Source: Aurantibrevibacter sp041747755
Lineage (GTDB): Bacteria > Bacteroidota > Bacteroidia > Flavobacteriales > Flavobacteriaceae
Direction: 5' to 3'
NCBI GenBank assembly: GCA_041747755.1
Contig: JBGTEN010000239.1
Coordinates: forward strand, 1-42,732
Length of the DNA stretch: 42,732 nucleotides
The position numbers and the translations under genes were made by a program. The stretch's first letter is position 1. The number at the start of each line of letters is the position of its first letter. Below are positions 15,443-24,958 of the stretch, piece by piece. The notes under the pieces were generated by a model. The model was not told where the DNA came from. It worked only from the letters and a program-made list of their open reading frames with translations, and did no database searches.

Positions 15443-16378
15443 TTAATCCTTCTTTTCTGTAGTAGTATAATACATAATTCGGCGAGTTGTATAGGTATTA
15501 TCAGGCGTTACAATCTGTTTTATCCAATTTCCGTGTTCGCCGTCGTATTGATAGAGGTATTTTTTTGTTTCCTCTGCCTTAGTACCTTTAATTTTCGTCT
15601 CAGCCAACATCCCGAATTCGTTATAACTGTGGTTAATATACTCATATGGAACAAATCCTTTATTTTGCTCAGTCGGCATAAACTTAATCTCTGAAATTAG
15701 TTTATTTGATGAATCAAAAATTTGTTCCAACGCCTTGTCAGGCTCTCCTTTTAAAAACTCTTTGGTTAAAACTATTTTTTGATCTGCTCCGGTTTTATTC
15801 TTTTTCTTTGCGGTTCGAACCGATTTTATGATAACACCATTCAAAATATAGTTTACAGTAGTTTCTCCTTTAAATTGCATATAGCTGATCTCAGTTTCGT
15901 CTATTCCATCTTTATCCACATGCTTTATACTGGAAAGCCTACCTATACTGTCATATCGGTATTCATTTTGTCCTAAAAATTCTTTGCTGTAAGAGATTAT
16001 TCGCTCCGTGATTTTTTTTGAGGCAGTACTATCAAAAGTATAAAAATTAGCAAAAGACGTTACTGGATCAAAAATTCCTTCTCGGTAAATCTCTACTCGC
16101 TTTTCCTCCAGATTTCCCAAATTGTATTTATATAGGGTAAGATCATAGTCAACCTCATTGTAACGTGTAATCGATTTGGTCAAAAGACCATTCTTGTTAA
16201 AATCAAATTCTTCTTTACCATAATTAGTTACTACCAAACAGGTTTTTACACTGCCTTTTAAATCAAAATCAGAAACCTTAAAAATCTTCACTTCTTGAGC
16301 TGTGAGCATATTCGAAGTGCATAAGAAACAGGTTCTTGTGATTGAAAAAAGAAGTAGCGAAGTATAGTTTTTTACCAT
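15443..16378 (-). CDS. Exported hypothetical protein with YD/RHS-like repeats
   Basis: About 311 residues from the ATG at 16378 (MVKNYTSLLLF); an ATG at 16405 would add nine residues before the hydrophobic stretch. The N-terminus resembles a signal peptide ending near LTAQE. The mature part is a row of beta-rich segments of the kind YNEVDYDLTLYKYNLGN, YRYDSIGRLSSIKHVDKDG and NHSYNEFGMLAETKIKG, similar to the YD repeats of RHS-like proteins and to many Bacteroidota surface or periplasmic proteins. No enzyme motif is seen and I do not assign a function. It stands alone, convergent with the acetyltransferase gene and downstream of the dnaK terminator. Confidence 0.7.
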   Translation of the reverse strand: MVKNYTSLLLFSITRTCFLCTSNMLTAQEVKIFKVSDFDLKGSVKTCLVVTNYGKEEFDFNKNGLLTKSITRYNEVDYDLTLYKYNLGNLEEKRVEIYREGIFDPVTSFANFYTFDSTASKKITERIISYSKEFLGQNEYRYDSIGRLSSIKHVDKDGIDETEISYMQFKGETTVNYILNGVIIKSVRTAKKKNKTGADQKIVLTKEFLKGEPDKALEQIFDSSNKLISEIKFMPTEQNKGFVPYEYINHSYNEFGMLAETKIKGTKAEETKKYLYQYDGEHGNWIKQIVTPDNTYTTRRIMYYTTTEKKD

Positions 16379-16431
16379 ATTCAAAATTACTTCATATTCT
16401 TTCAACTTCGAAACAATATGTTAGAGATAAT

Positions 16432-16459
16432 AAAAAAGGGTGGAAATTTCCACCCTTTT
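16432..16459 (-). terminator. Intrinsic terminator of dnaK
   Basis: Perfect 26-base palindrome AAAAGGGTGGAAATTTCCAC... (16434-16459), followed on the minus strand by T6. Starts 21 bases after the dnaK stop. Confidence 0.85.
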
Positions 16460-16480
16460 GTTTGTTAGACCTAGTATATT

Positions 16481-18388
16481 TTATTTTACTTCTTCAAAAT
16501 CTACATCTTCAACGTTATCACCTTCTTTTGCATTTTGACCAGAAGCAGTTTCTCCATTACTTGATGGAGCACCCTGCTGTCCTTCAGCTTGTGCTTTGTA
16601 CATTTCTTCTGAAGCCACTTTCCAAGCTTCATTAATTTTATCCAATGCAGGGGTAATTACTGCCAAGTCTTTACCAGTGTAGGCCTTTTTTAGTTCTTCT
16701 AAGGCATCTTCTATGGGCTTTTTCTTATCTTCCGATAATTTATCTCCAAACTCCTTAAGTTGTTTTTCGGTTTGGAAAATCATTCCATCCGCTTCATTTA
16801 ACTTATCAGCTGTTTCTTTTGCCTTTTTGTCTGACTCGGCATTCGCTTCGGCTTCGGCTTTCATTTTCTTTATTTCCTCTTCAGTTAATCCGGAAGAAGC
16901 TTCAATGCGAATATCCTGAGTTTTATTCGTTGCTTTATCAGTTGCTGAAACTTTAATGATTCCGTTAGCGTCAATGTCAAATGTAACTTCAATTTGTGGT
17001 GTACCTCTTTGAGCGGGCGGAATACCATCCAAATGAAATCTGCCTATGGTCTTGTTGCCGCTTGCAATTGGTCTTTCTCCTTGCAAAACATGTATTTCTA
17101 CAGAGGGTTGATTATCAGCAGCTGTTGAGAATACCTGAGACTTTTTGGTAGGGATTGTAGTGTTAGCTTCAATTAATTTTGTCATAACACCTCCCATTGT
17201 TTCAATACCCAAAGACAAAGGTGTTACATCCAAAAGAAGTACATCTTTTACATCTCCTGTTAAAACTCCACCTTGGATTGCAGCACCAACCGCAACCACT
17301 TCGTCAGGGTTAACTCCTTTCGAAGGTTTTTTACCAAAAAATTTCTCTACAGCTTCCTGTACTGCCGGAATTCTGGTAGAACCTCCAACTAAAATAATTT
17401 CATCAATATCACTTTTTGACAAACCGGCCGCTTTTAGTGCTGTTGCACAAGGGTCGATAGTTCTTTTAACCAAATCTTCTATTAACTGTTCAAATTTTGC
17501 TTTTGTCAATGAACGAACCAAATGCTTTGGACCTGTTGCAGTAGCAGTCACATAAGGTAAGTTAATCTCTGTCTGGGCAGAAGAGGAGAGCTCAATTTTT
17601 GCTTTTTCGGCCGCTTCTCTTAGGCGCTGTAGCGCCATGGCATCATCTCTCAAATCAATACTTTCTTCTTTCTTAAATTCATCTGCCAACCAGTCAATGA
17701 TTTTTTGATCCACATCATCGCCACCTAAGTGAGTATCTCCATCTGTTGCGAGTACTTCAAATACACCATCACCCAATTCTAAAATAGAAACATCATGCGT
17801 TCCACCACCAAAGTCAAACACAACAATTTTTTGATCTTTATCTTTTTTATCCAAACCATATGCCAAAGAAGCGGCAGTGGGCTCGTTTATAATGCGTTCC
17901 ACAGTCAGACCTGCTATCTCACCTGCCTCTTTTGTAGCTTGTCTTTGAGCATCATTAAAATATGCAGGTACTGTAATCACTGCTCTGCTAACAGTTTGTC
18001 CTAAATAATCCTCTGCTGTTTTCTTCATTTTTTGAAGAATCATTGCCGATAATTCCTGTGGAGTGTATAAACGACCATCAATATCTACACGCGGAGTGTC
18101 GTTATCTCCTTTAACTACTTTATATGGAACTCGTTTTGCTTCTTTTGTAGATTCGGAAAATTTGTTGCCCATAAATCGTTTTATGGAATATATGGTTTTG
18201 TAAGGATTTGTTACGGCCTGTCTTTTTGCAGGATCACCAACCTTTATTTCACCACCTTCAACAAAAGCTATTACAGAAGGCGTTGTTCTTTTTCCTTCTG
18301 CATTCGGAATTACGACCGGTTCATTGCCTTCCATTACAGAAACGCAGGAGTTGGTTGTTCCTAAATCTATGCCTATTATTTTACTCAT
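16481..18388 (-). CDS. dnaK: Chaperone DnaK (Hsp70)
   Basis: 635-residue Hsp70. It begins IIGIDLGTTNSCVSVMEG (phosphate-1 motif) and has VPAYFNDAQRQATKEAG, VFDFGGGTHDVSILE (phosphate-2) and ILVGGSTRIPAVQ (adenosine) in the ATPase domain, then the DVTPLSLGIETMGGVMTKLI linker/substrate-domain start, and a helical lid ending in the conserved acidic VEDVDFEEVK. Cytoplasmic ATP-driven folding chaperone that works with DnaJ and GrpE; neither gene is adjacent here. It is a single-gene unit with a terminator. The 209-base upstream region carries no CIRCE operator; a sigma-54-like element at 18441-18455 is noted in the findings. Confidence 0.98.
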   Translation of the reverse strand: MSKIIGIDLGTTNSCVSVMEGNEPVVIPNAEGKRTTPSVIAFVEGGEIKVGDPAKRQAVTNPYKTIYSIKRFMGNKFSESTKEAKRVPYKVVKGDNDTPRVDIDGRLYTPQELSAMILQKMKKTAEDYLGQTVSRAVITVPAYFNDAQRQATKEAGEIAGLTVERIINEPTAASLAYGLDKKDKDQKIVVFDFGGGTHDVSILELGDGVFEVLATDGDTHLGGDDVDQKIIDWLADEFKKEESIDLRDDAMALQRLREAAEKAKIELSSSAQTEINLPYVTATATGPKHLVRSLTKAKFEQLIEDLVKRTIDPCATALKAAGLSKSDIDEIILVGGSTRIPAVQEAVEKFFGKKPSKGVNPDEVVAVGAAIQGGVLTGDVKDVLLLDVTPLSLGIETMGGVMTKLIEANTTIPTKKSQVFSTAADNQPSVEIHVLQGERPIASGNKTIGRFHLDGIPPAQRGTPQIEVTFDIDANGIIKVSATDKATNKTQDIRIEASSGLTEEEIKKMKAEAEANAESDKKAKETADKLNEADGMIFQTEKQLKEFGDKLSEDKKKPIEDALEELKKAYTGKDLAVITPALDKINEAWKVASEEMYKAQAEGQQGAPSSNGETASGQNAKEGDNVEDVDFEEVK

Positions 18389-18597
18389 CTCTTTACTAAT
18401 TTATTGTGTTGAAAATTCTTTTAGTGTTTCCCCTACCTTTTCAAGGATTGTGCCATTAGAGTAAATATGACAAGGTGGCAGATTTGAATACTATACTAAG
18501 GCTTTACAAAGAATTCTAATTCTGCTTTCAAAGAGATGCCTTAGTTTAAGGTCAGATAGTATTATCTTTATCCAACATTTGTAATATAAACTAAGAC

Positions 18598-20022
18598 ATG
18601 GAGTGTATTAGCATTTTTGATATGCTTAAAATTGGGGTAGGTCCATCTAGTTCCCATACACTAGGACCATGGAGAGCTGCTGAGCGTTGGATAGCAGATC
18701 TTAAAACACAATATATTTTTCATTTGGTATCCCAAATTGAGGTACATATTTATGGGTCATTATCATTAACGGGTAAAGGCCACGCCACAGATTACGCCAT
18801 AATGCTGGGACTTTCTGGTGAAGATCCGGAGACAATCCCTGTGGATAATATTCAAGCAGTTGTAAAGCAGATTAAAGAGACCGAGATTATCAATCTTAAT
18901 AAAGAAAAAATAGTGCCATTTAACCCTGATGCAACTCTTTTTTTTCATAAAACATTTTTACCCTTTCATGCCAATGGTCTTACTTTTAAAGCCAAACTCA
19001 GTTCCGGAGAGACAATGTCTGAAACGTATTTCTCTATTGGTGGAGGTTTTGTGGTTAAGGAAGAACGTAGTAAGGCAAAAAAGAATATTGAATTTTTTCA
19101 AAAATTCCCTTTCCCAATACAAAATGGAGCCCAGCTGCTAACCTATTGCCAAAACGAAAAAAAAAGTATTTCAGAACTCGTATTGGAAAATGAGCGTGCA
19201 CTGCGCACAGATCTAGAGATTAACAAAGGGCTTCAACGTATTTGGAGTACTATGCTGGAGTGTATGCATATCGGCTGTCATACCGAAGGCAGCCTACCAG
19301 GTGGACTTAATGTTCGAAGAAGGGCATACGATATCCATGAAACCTTAAAAGGGCCTGTATCCTACTCTACACCTAATGAATGGCTGGAAACAATTAGACA
19401 GACTGAGGTTAAATTTAGACAAATTTTGCAATGGGTAAGTTGCTTTGCATTATCGGTAAATGAGGTTAACGCTTCCTTAGGTCGCGTGGTAACTGCTCCT
19501 ACAAATGGAAGCGCGGGAGTTATTCCTGCTGTTTTAATGTATTATCTGGTAATAGAAAACCATAAAGCTAATTTTGACCATATAAAACAATTTCTTTTGG
19601 TAGCAGGTGAAATAGGTAGTATTTTTAAAAAAGGTGCTACTATCTCAGCGGCTATGGGAGGTTGTCAGGCTGAAATTGGTGTATCTTCTGCCATGGCGGC
19701 AGCTGCATTAACCGAACTTATGGGAGGTACTCCGGCTCAGGTACTTATGGCTGCTGAAATTGCTATGGAACATCACTTGGGACTAACTTGTGACCCTATA
19801 GGTGGCCTTGTACAAATCCCCTGTATAGAACGGAATTCTATGGGTGCTATTAAGGCTATAAATGCAGCAGAGTTGGCAATAGGTTCAGATCCTGAAAATG
19901 CTAAGGTTCCTTTGGATAAAGTGGTTAATACTATGTGGGAAACTGCTAAAGATATGAGTTCTAAATACAAAGAAACCTCTGAAGGTGGCCTAGCCGTGGG
20001 TGTGTTTCTTAGCGATTGTTAA
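18598..20022 (+). CDS. sdaA: L-serine dehydratase (single-chain, iron-sulfur)
   Basis: 474-residue L-serine ammonia-lyase that makes pyruvate and ammonia. The N-terminal beta domain starts SIFDMLKIGVGPSSSHTLGP; the alpha domain has TAPTNGSAGVIPA (near 299), ISAAMGGCQAEIGVSSAMAA (C356) and HLGLTCDPIGGLVQIPCIERN (C398, C409). These three cysteines match the ligands of the catalytic [4Fe-4S] cluster. The protein ends in FLSDC, so its last residue is cysteine, as in the Legionella enzyme where the C-terminal cysteine caps the cluster. It is divergent from dnaK and has no operon partner. A near-match to a -7 box (TATCTTTA) lies about 30 bases upstream. Confidence 0.95.
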   Translation: MECISIFDMLKIGVGPSSSHTLGPWRAAERWIADLKTQYIFHLVSQIEVHIYGSLSLTGKGHATDYAIMLGLSGEDPETIPVDNIQAVVKQIKETEIINLNKEKIVPFNPDATLFFHKTFLPFHANGLTFKAKLSSGETMSETYFSIGGGFVVKEERSKAKKNIEFFQKFPFPIQNGAQLLTYCQNEKKSISELVLENERALRTDLEINKGLQRIWSTMLECMHIGCHTEGSLPGGLNVRRRAYDIHETLKGPVSYSTPNEWLETIRQTEVKFRQILQWVSCFALSVNEVNASLGRVVTAPTNGSAGVIPAVLMYYLVIENHKANFDHIKQFLLVAGEIGSIFKKGATISAAMGGCQAEIGVSSAMAAAALTELMGGTPAQVLMAAEIAMEHHLGLTCDPIGGLVQIPCIERNSMGAIKAINAAELAIGSDPENAKVPLDKVVNTMWETAKDMSSKYKETSEGGLAVGVFLSDC

Positions 20023-20198
20023 ATTTTAAGGGATTAAAGTTTTAACATTGTAAGCACCTGAGAAGAGATTAACTACTTTTTAAAGTTTCAATCTTATTAT
20101 TATCTTGCCCATAATAGCTTTAGACGCTGTATTTATTGTTTTAACCCAGATAGGTTGGTCTAAGGAATCAGAAAACCTACTTAATTAACCCTTTTAAG

Positions 20199-22586
20199 AT
20201 GAAAAAAATTGTACTTTTTGCAAGTGTCCACTTAGTGTTTATTTGTTCAATTTTAGCCCAAGAACACAACGTATCTCCTCTAAGTATTAAGGAAATTATG
20301 AAGGGTGATGATTTTATTGGACATCTTCCAAACAATCCTTTTTGGTCTTCCGATAGTGAAACAATCTACTTTAACTGGAATCCGAACAGGGCAACAAGCG
20401 ATTCGCTCTATGGCTATAACCTTAAGAGTACAGAGATTTATCAATTGGATTTTGATGCTGAATATCAATTAGCATCTCCAAATGTAATCTATAATGCCCA
20501 TAGAACTAAAAAGCTTTACCAGAAAGGAGGGGATATTTTTTTAGCCGATCTAAAAATCAATAAAACTATAAGAATCACAAACACTAAAGAAATTGAAACT
20601 AATCCCCACTTTACCTCCGGTGAAGCGCAAGTTGCATACCAGAAGGGCGATAATTTATTTCTATGGGACATTGGCACAGGAAGCACCTTTCAGCTTACTT
20701 ATTTCACAGACGAGAAAGAGGATTCCGAGGAGAAAAGAAGTACAAAAGATGAATGGTTGTATAATGACCAGTTAGGACTTTTTCAAGTCTTAAAAGAGCG
20801 TAAAGCAAAAGCAGACGAGCAAAAAAAGTTGATGAAACGTACTGAAAGGTTCGGACCTTATACCATCTATAAAGATGGAAAATCCATTTCTAACCTCAGG
20901 ATAAGTCCCAACGGTGATTATGTTACCTATGTACTAGAAAAAAAAGTTACTAATAAAGGAACTTTGATACCTAACTATGTAACAGCATCCGGATACACCG
21001 AAAATGAAAATGTTCGGCCCAAGGTAGGTAACGAACATAGTATATTAGAATTAATGATTTTTGATATTACCAAAAGAAAGGTATTTCCTGTGAAATTAGA
21101 TAATCTTGAAGGATTGGATTATATACCCGACTTTACTAAGGACTACCCTGACAAATTGTACAAGAATGAAAACAGAATAGGATTTATCAATGGACCAATC
21201 TGGAGTTCCGATGGCAAAAATGCCATTTTGGATATTAGGTCCAACGATCACAAAGATCGATGGATTGTTTTGCTGAATGCTGTCGAAGGTACTATTTCTA
21301 ATTTGAATCATCAACATGATGAAGCATGGATAGCCGGTCCGGGTATAGGTGGCTCTAGTAGTAAGAGTCTGGGGTGGCTTCCCAATGATACAAGTGTATG
21401 GTTTATGTCCGAAAAAACTGGTTATTCGCATTTGTATACTGTGGATATAGTATCCAAAAAGGAAATCTCACTTACTTCCGGAACGTTCGAAATATATGAT
21501 CCTTTCATTTCAAATGACAAAAAAAATTGGTACTTCACAGCCAATAAAATCCATCCAGGTGACCGACAGTTTTATAGCATGCCCCTTAAAGGTGGACTAT
21601 TTACGCAATTAACACAAATGACGGGTAACAATGAGGTTATTTTATCTCCTGATGAAAGGATAATGGCAATTTTATATTCGTACTCCAATAAACCTACTGA
21701 GCTTTTTGTTCAGGCAAATCCACAAAAATCCAAAACAGTTTCAATAGCCAAACAAGTCACAAACTCTACAACCCCCCAATTTCAAAATTATTCATGGAGA
21801 GTTCCTGAAATTATAACTTTTAAAGCAGAGGATGGTGCACAGGTCTATGCCCGATTGTATCAACCGGATTTAGCTGTAAAAAATAAAGCGGCTATTGTAT
21901 TTGTACATGGTGCAGGGTATTTGCAAAACGTGCACAAGTGGTGGAGTAGTTACTTTAGGGAGTATATGTTCCACAATTTTTTAGTGGATAACGGATACAC
22001 AGTAATCGATGTTGATTACAGGGGCAGCGCCGGTTATGGAGCCGCGTGGCGAACTGGCATTTACAGACACATGGGCGGAAAAGACTTGTCAGACCAGGTA
22101 GATGGGGTCAATTATCTCATTCAAAACTATGGCATTGACAAAGATAAAATTGGCATTTATGGTGGGTCGTATGGCGGGTTTATAACCCTAATGGGCCTTT
22201 TCAATGCTCCGGATACTTTTAAAGCAGGTGCAGCTTTGCGGTCGGTTGGCGATTGGGCAGCCTATAGTCATGGATATACCTCTAGAATCTTAAACACACC
22301 TGCCACGGATAGCTTAGCTTATAGGAGAAGCTCACCTATTTACCATGCAGAAGGTTTAAAAGGAGATTTACTTATACTGCACGGAATGATTGATGATAAC
22401 GTTCATTTTCAAGATATGGTTCGCTTATCTCAACGTCTGATAGAACTTGGAAAAGACAATTGGGAGATAGCAGTTTACCCTTTGGAACGGCACGGATTTG
22501 TTGAACCAAGTAGTTGGACAGATGAATATAGTCGAATTTATAAGTTGTTTCAAAAAAGTTTAGTTAATAAACCTGTTCCCAAGTAA
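20199..22586 (+). CDS. Secreted S9-family peptidase (prolyl oligopeptidase/DPP-type)
   Basis: 795-residue exported serine peptidase. Residues 1-21 form a signal peptide (MKKIVLFASVHLVFICSILA|Q). The middle is a WD/TolB-like beta-propeller, with repeats such as NPFWSSDSETIYFNWNP and GPIWSSDGKNAILDIRS. The C-terminal alpha/beta-hydrolase domain has the oxyanion segment FVHGAGYLQ, VDYRGSAGYG, the nucleophile GIYGGSYGGF, the acid in HGMIDDNVHF and the histidine in ERHGF. It likely removes dipeptides or cleaves prolyl peptides in the periplasm. An insertion between propeller blades (about 330-380) is larger than in standard DPP4. No operon partner; the next gene starts 136 bases later. Confidence 0.9.
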   Translation: MKKIVLFASVHLVFICSILAQEHNVSPLSIKEIMKGDDFIGHLPNNPFWSSDSETIYFNWNPNRATSDSLYGYNLKSTEIYQLDFDAEYQLASPNVIYNAHRTKKLYQKGGDIFLADLKINKTIRITNTKEIETNPHFTSGEAQVAYQKGDNLFLWDIGTGSTFQLTYFTDEKEDSEEKRSTKDEWLYNDQLGLFQVLKERKAKADEQKKLMKRTERFGPYTIYKDGKSISNLRISPNGDYVTYVLEKKVTNKGTLIPNYVTASGYTENENVRPKVGNEHSILELMIFDITKRKVFPVKLDNLEGLDYIPDFTKDYPDKLYKNENRIGFINGPIWSSDGKNAILDIRSNDHKDRWIVLLNAVEGTISNLNHQHDEAWIAGPGIGGSSSKSLGWLPNDTSVWFMSEKTGYSHLYTVDIVSKKEISLTSGTFEIYDPFISNDKKNWYFTANKIHPGDRQFYSMPLKGGLFTQLTQMTGNNEVILSPDERIMAILYSYSNKPTELFVQANPQKSKTVSIAKQVTNSTTPQFQNYSWRVPEIITFKAEDGAQVYARLYQPDLAVKNKAAIVFVHGAGYLQNVHKWWSSYFREYMFHNFLVDNGYTVIDVDYRGSAGYGAAWRTGIYRHMGGKDLSDQVDGVNYLIQNYGIDKDKIGIYGGSYGGFITLMGLFNAPDTFKAGAALRSVGDWAAYSHGYTSRILNTPATDSLAYRRSSPIYHAEGLKGDLLILHGMIDDNVHFQDMVRLSQRLIELGKDNWEIAVYPLERHGFVEPSSWTDEYSRIYKLFQKSLVNKPVPK

Positions 22587-22722
22587 CGGGTTTACGATGC
22601 CCAAACTAAAATTAAATAAAACGTGAAAAAATAGTATCTTGGATTTAAATTTTTCAAAGACTTCGGTTTTAAATAAAATTAATAGAAAATAGTGTACCTA
22701 ATTAAACCATAATCACCATATT

Positions 22723-24186
22723 ATGAAAAGAATTTCTAAAAATGCTATAAATTCCAGAAGGGAGTTTATTAAGAAAGGAGCCATGGCTTCTTCAATCATT
22801 ATAATTCCCCGGCATGTACTTGGTGGTGTTGGTTTTACCCCTCCAAGCGACCGGTTAAATCTTGCGGCAATTGGTGCAGGGGGCAAAGGTGCAAGTGACA
22901 TTGAAAACGCTTCAGTAAATGGTCGTGAACGTGTAGCAGCATTATGCGATGTTGATTTCTCGGGGACAGCAGCCCGTTCAGTAGAAAAATTTCCCAAAGC
23001 AAAATTGTATTTTGATTACAGAGAAATGTTGGATAAGGAAAAAGATATTGATGCTGTAACTATTTCAACTCCAGATCATGTGCATGGTCCTGCCGCTGTA
23101 TATGCTATGCAAAGGGGTAAACATGTATATGTTCAAAAACCCATGACTCATAATATTCGTGAGGCCCGATTACTCACAGAAATGGCTCGAAAGAATAAAA
23201 TCGTTAGTCAAATGGGTAATCAAGGCGGGTCCAATCCCCTTTTAGGTATGGTACAAAAATGGGTTGATTCCGGGGTGATAGGTAACATATCTAAAGTACA
23301 AGTATGGACTAATCGTCCTGTTTGGCCACAAGGTTTTGCAATGCCGGCACCGGATGAGAATCTAAAGCCTAAAGATTTGCATTGGGATCTGTGGCTGGGT
23401 CCTGCCAAACAAATTCCTTATACACCCAACCTTCATCCGTTTAACTGGAGAGGTTGGTGGGATTATGGTACAGGCGCATTGGGAGACGTAGGTTGCCATC
23501 TTATTGATATTCCTTTTAGAACTTTAGGCCTAAAGTATCCTACAGATGCAGAATGCAGTGTAGGTACTGTATTTACAAAAATGTGGACCCCGGACTACAA
23601 CCCGGAAGGTTGTCCCAATTCGTCTTTTATTACATTGCATTTTGGGGCTACAGATAAAAGTAAATCGCCAATAGAGATGACCTGGAGTGATGGTGGAATA
23701 CGGCCGTCTCATCCTGATATAATTCCTGCGGATCATAGCATTGGCGGAACAAATAGCAGTAATGGCGTTTTAATGATAGGTGAAAAAGGAATTATATCAA
23801 CCAATATCAACGACAGCTCTCCCTTGATGCCTAAATTATATCTGAACGATGGTACAACGGACTTTGGTCCGGAAGTTGAAGAAAATTTGGTCCCTGAATA
23901 TGGACACCAACAAAAATGGGTTGATGCTTGTAAGGCAGGGTTTAATAGTCCAGAGCATAAAGGGCTTACCTCCTCTTTTGATTATGCCGGGCCTATGACA
24001 GAAACAGTGCTTATGGGTAATTTGGCGATACGCAGTTATATGTTACAAAGAGAAGATAGTAAGGGGAAATTAGAGTTTTTTGCTCGTAAAAAGTTGTTGT
24101 GGGACGGTGAAAATATGCGTATTACCAATCAGGAAGAAGCAAACCAATTTGTTGGAAGAACCTACAGGGAAGGTTTTGAAGTTTAA
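22723..24186 (+). CDS. Gfo/Idh/MocA-family oxidoreductase with Tat-type signal
   Basis: 487 residues. A twin-arginine motif SRREFIKKGAM at about 11-21, followed by a hydrophobic stretch, marks it as a Tat substrate folded with cofactor before export. The Rossmann fold starts LNLAAIGAGGKGASDIENA (GxGxxG-like). DAVTISTPDHVHGPAAVYAM and HVYVQKPMTHNIREARLL contain the conserved EKP-type lysine as QKP. The C-terminal domain has WWDYGTGALGDVGCHLIDIP, typical of secreted sugar or polyol dehydrogenases in Bacteroidota and Planctomycetota. Substrate is unknown and no sugar-uptake genes are nearby. A strong terminator follows. Confidence 0.9.
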   Translation: MKRISKNAINSRREFIKKGAMASSIIIIPRHVLGGVGFTPPSDRLNLAAIGAGGKGASDIENASVNGRERVAALCDVDFSGTAARSVEKFPKAKLYFDYREMLDKEKDIDAVTISTPDHVHGPAAVYAMQRGKHVYVQKPMTHNIREARLLTEMARKNKIVSQMGNQGGSNPLLGMVQKWVDSGVIGNISKVQVWTNRPVWPQGFAMPAPDENLKPKDLHWDLWLGPAKQIPYTPNLHPFNWRGWWDYGTGALGDVGCHLIDIPFRTLGLKYPTDAECSVGTVFTKMWTPDYNPEGCPNSSFITLHFGATDKSKSPIEMTWSDGGIRPSHPDIIPADHSIGGTNSSNGVLMIGEKGIISTNINDSSPLMPKLYLNDGTTDFGPEVEENLVPEYGHQQKWVDACKAGFNSPEHKGLTSSFDYAGPMTETVLMGNLAIRSYMLQREDSKGKLEFFARKKLLWDGENMRITNQEEANQFVGRTYREGFEV

Positions 24187-24209
24187 AAAGATCACCATAT
24201 TTTACATAG

Positions 24210-24238
24210 AAGCCCTTTTAGAAGGGCTTTTATCTTTT
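24210..24238 (+). terminator. Intrinsic terminator after the Gfo/Idh/MocA gene
   Basis: Stem AAGCCCTT/AAGGGCTT with TTAG loop followed by TTATCTTTT, 23 bases after the stop. Confidence 0.85.
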
Positions 24239-24360
24239 AAACGCAATTCGTGTCGGTGGTACCGTAGCTTCCTGGTTTTTGTGTTTAAATGGAATCTAAG
24301 TCAAAGCCAATAGTAGTTTATGCTTAAGAAAAGTTTATCTAAAAATGAGTTTTAAGATCG

Positions 24361-24777
24361 CTATTTCTTTTTCTTCTTTTTGGATTTGGTCTTTGACTTG
24401 GTTTTTGCTTTTAGTTTCTTTTTAGCCTTTTCTTTCTTTTTGGCTTTTGACTTTTTCTTATTCTTTTCTTTTGAATCTAGCTTTTTAATTTCTTTCTTTT
24501 TTTCTTCCTTAGCGACTTTTTTTTCCTTTTTTCCTTTTGGCTTTACCGCGGTAACTTCCTCAGTAGGTATTTCCGGTAAAACAAGGTCCGCTTCTTGAGG
24601 AATAAGTTTCTCTTCTTTTATTGGCGCTACTTTATTTGGAGCCGGAATTATGGCTTCAGGACCTAAATCAGCTGTTTTTAAAGGCGTTTCCTCTTTATTT
24701 TTACTAACTTTCTTTTTGGGAGACTTTGTTTCTATATTATCCAAACTCACCTCAATTTTTGATACTTTTTTTGCCAT
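24361..24777 (-). CDS. Lysine-rich low-complexity protein
   Basis: 138 residues; no known domain. The N-terminal 90 residues are mixed and proline/glutamate-rich (AKKVSKIEVSLDN, then IIPAPNKVAP). From about residue 80 the sequence is nearly all K, E, A, S and T, ending in a run of six lysines. It resembles histone H1-like or nucleoid-binding tails, or the extended basic tails of ribosome-associated proteins, so binding to DNA or RNA is plausible but not shown. The coding strand is A-rich throughout, and the frame is intact over 400 bases with an ATG and a stop, so I treat it as a real gene. Single-gene unit. Confidence 0.6.
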   Translation of the reverse strand: MAKKVSKIEVSLDNIETKSPKKKVSKNKEETPLKTADLGPEAIIPAPNKVAPIKEEKLIPQEADLVLPEIPTEEVTAVKPKGKKEKKVAKEEKKKEIKKLDSKEKNKKKSKAKKKEKAKKKLKAKTKSKTKSKKKKKK

Positions 24778-24958
24778 AGTTTACTTCTTATTGTTACTCA
24801 AATTGGTGTCTTGATAATTTTTTTTGTAAAGTTAAACCATATTAGGATATCCCAATGTTAAGTTTTTTGTGAGCTAAAACCATTTAAATATCTGGTGTAT
24901 AATGAATTAAATAGTAATAGGTAATGTATTTCGTAAGAGAGATTCTAATTATTTGAAT

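Noticed and set aside
16382..16389. TAATTTTG box upstream of the YD-repeat protein gene
   Set aside because: It lies only four bases before the chosen ATG and no -33 element is near; could be chance in AT-rich DNA.
18389..18597. CIRCE operator upstream of dnaK
   Set aside because: No TTAGCACTC-N9-GAGTGCTAA pattern is present.
24380..24598. Phenylalanine-rich plus-strand open frame
   Set aside because: It is the mirror of the lysine-codon tail on the minus strand (AAA/AAG read as TTT/CTT).
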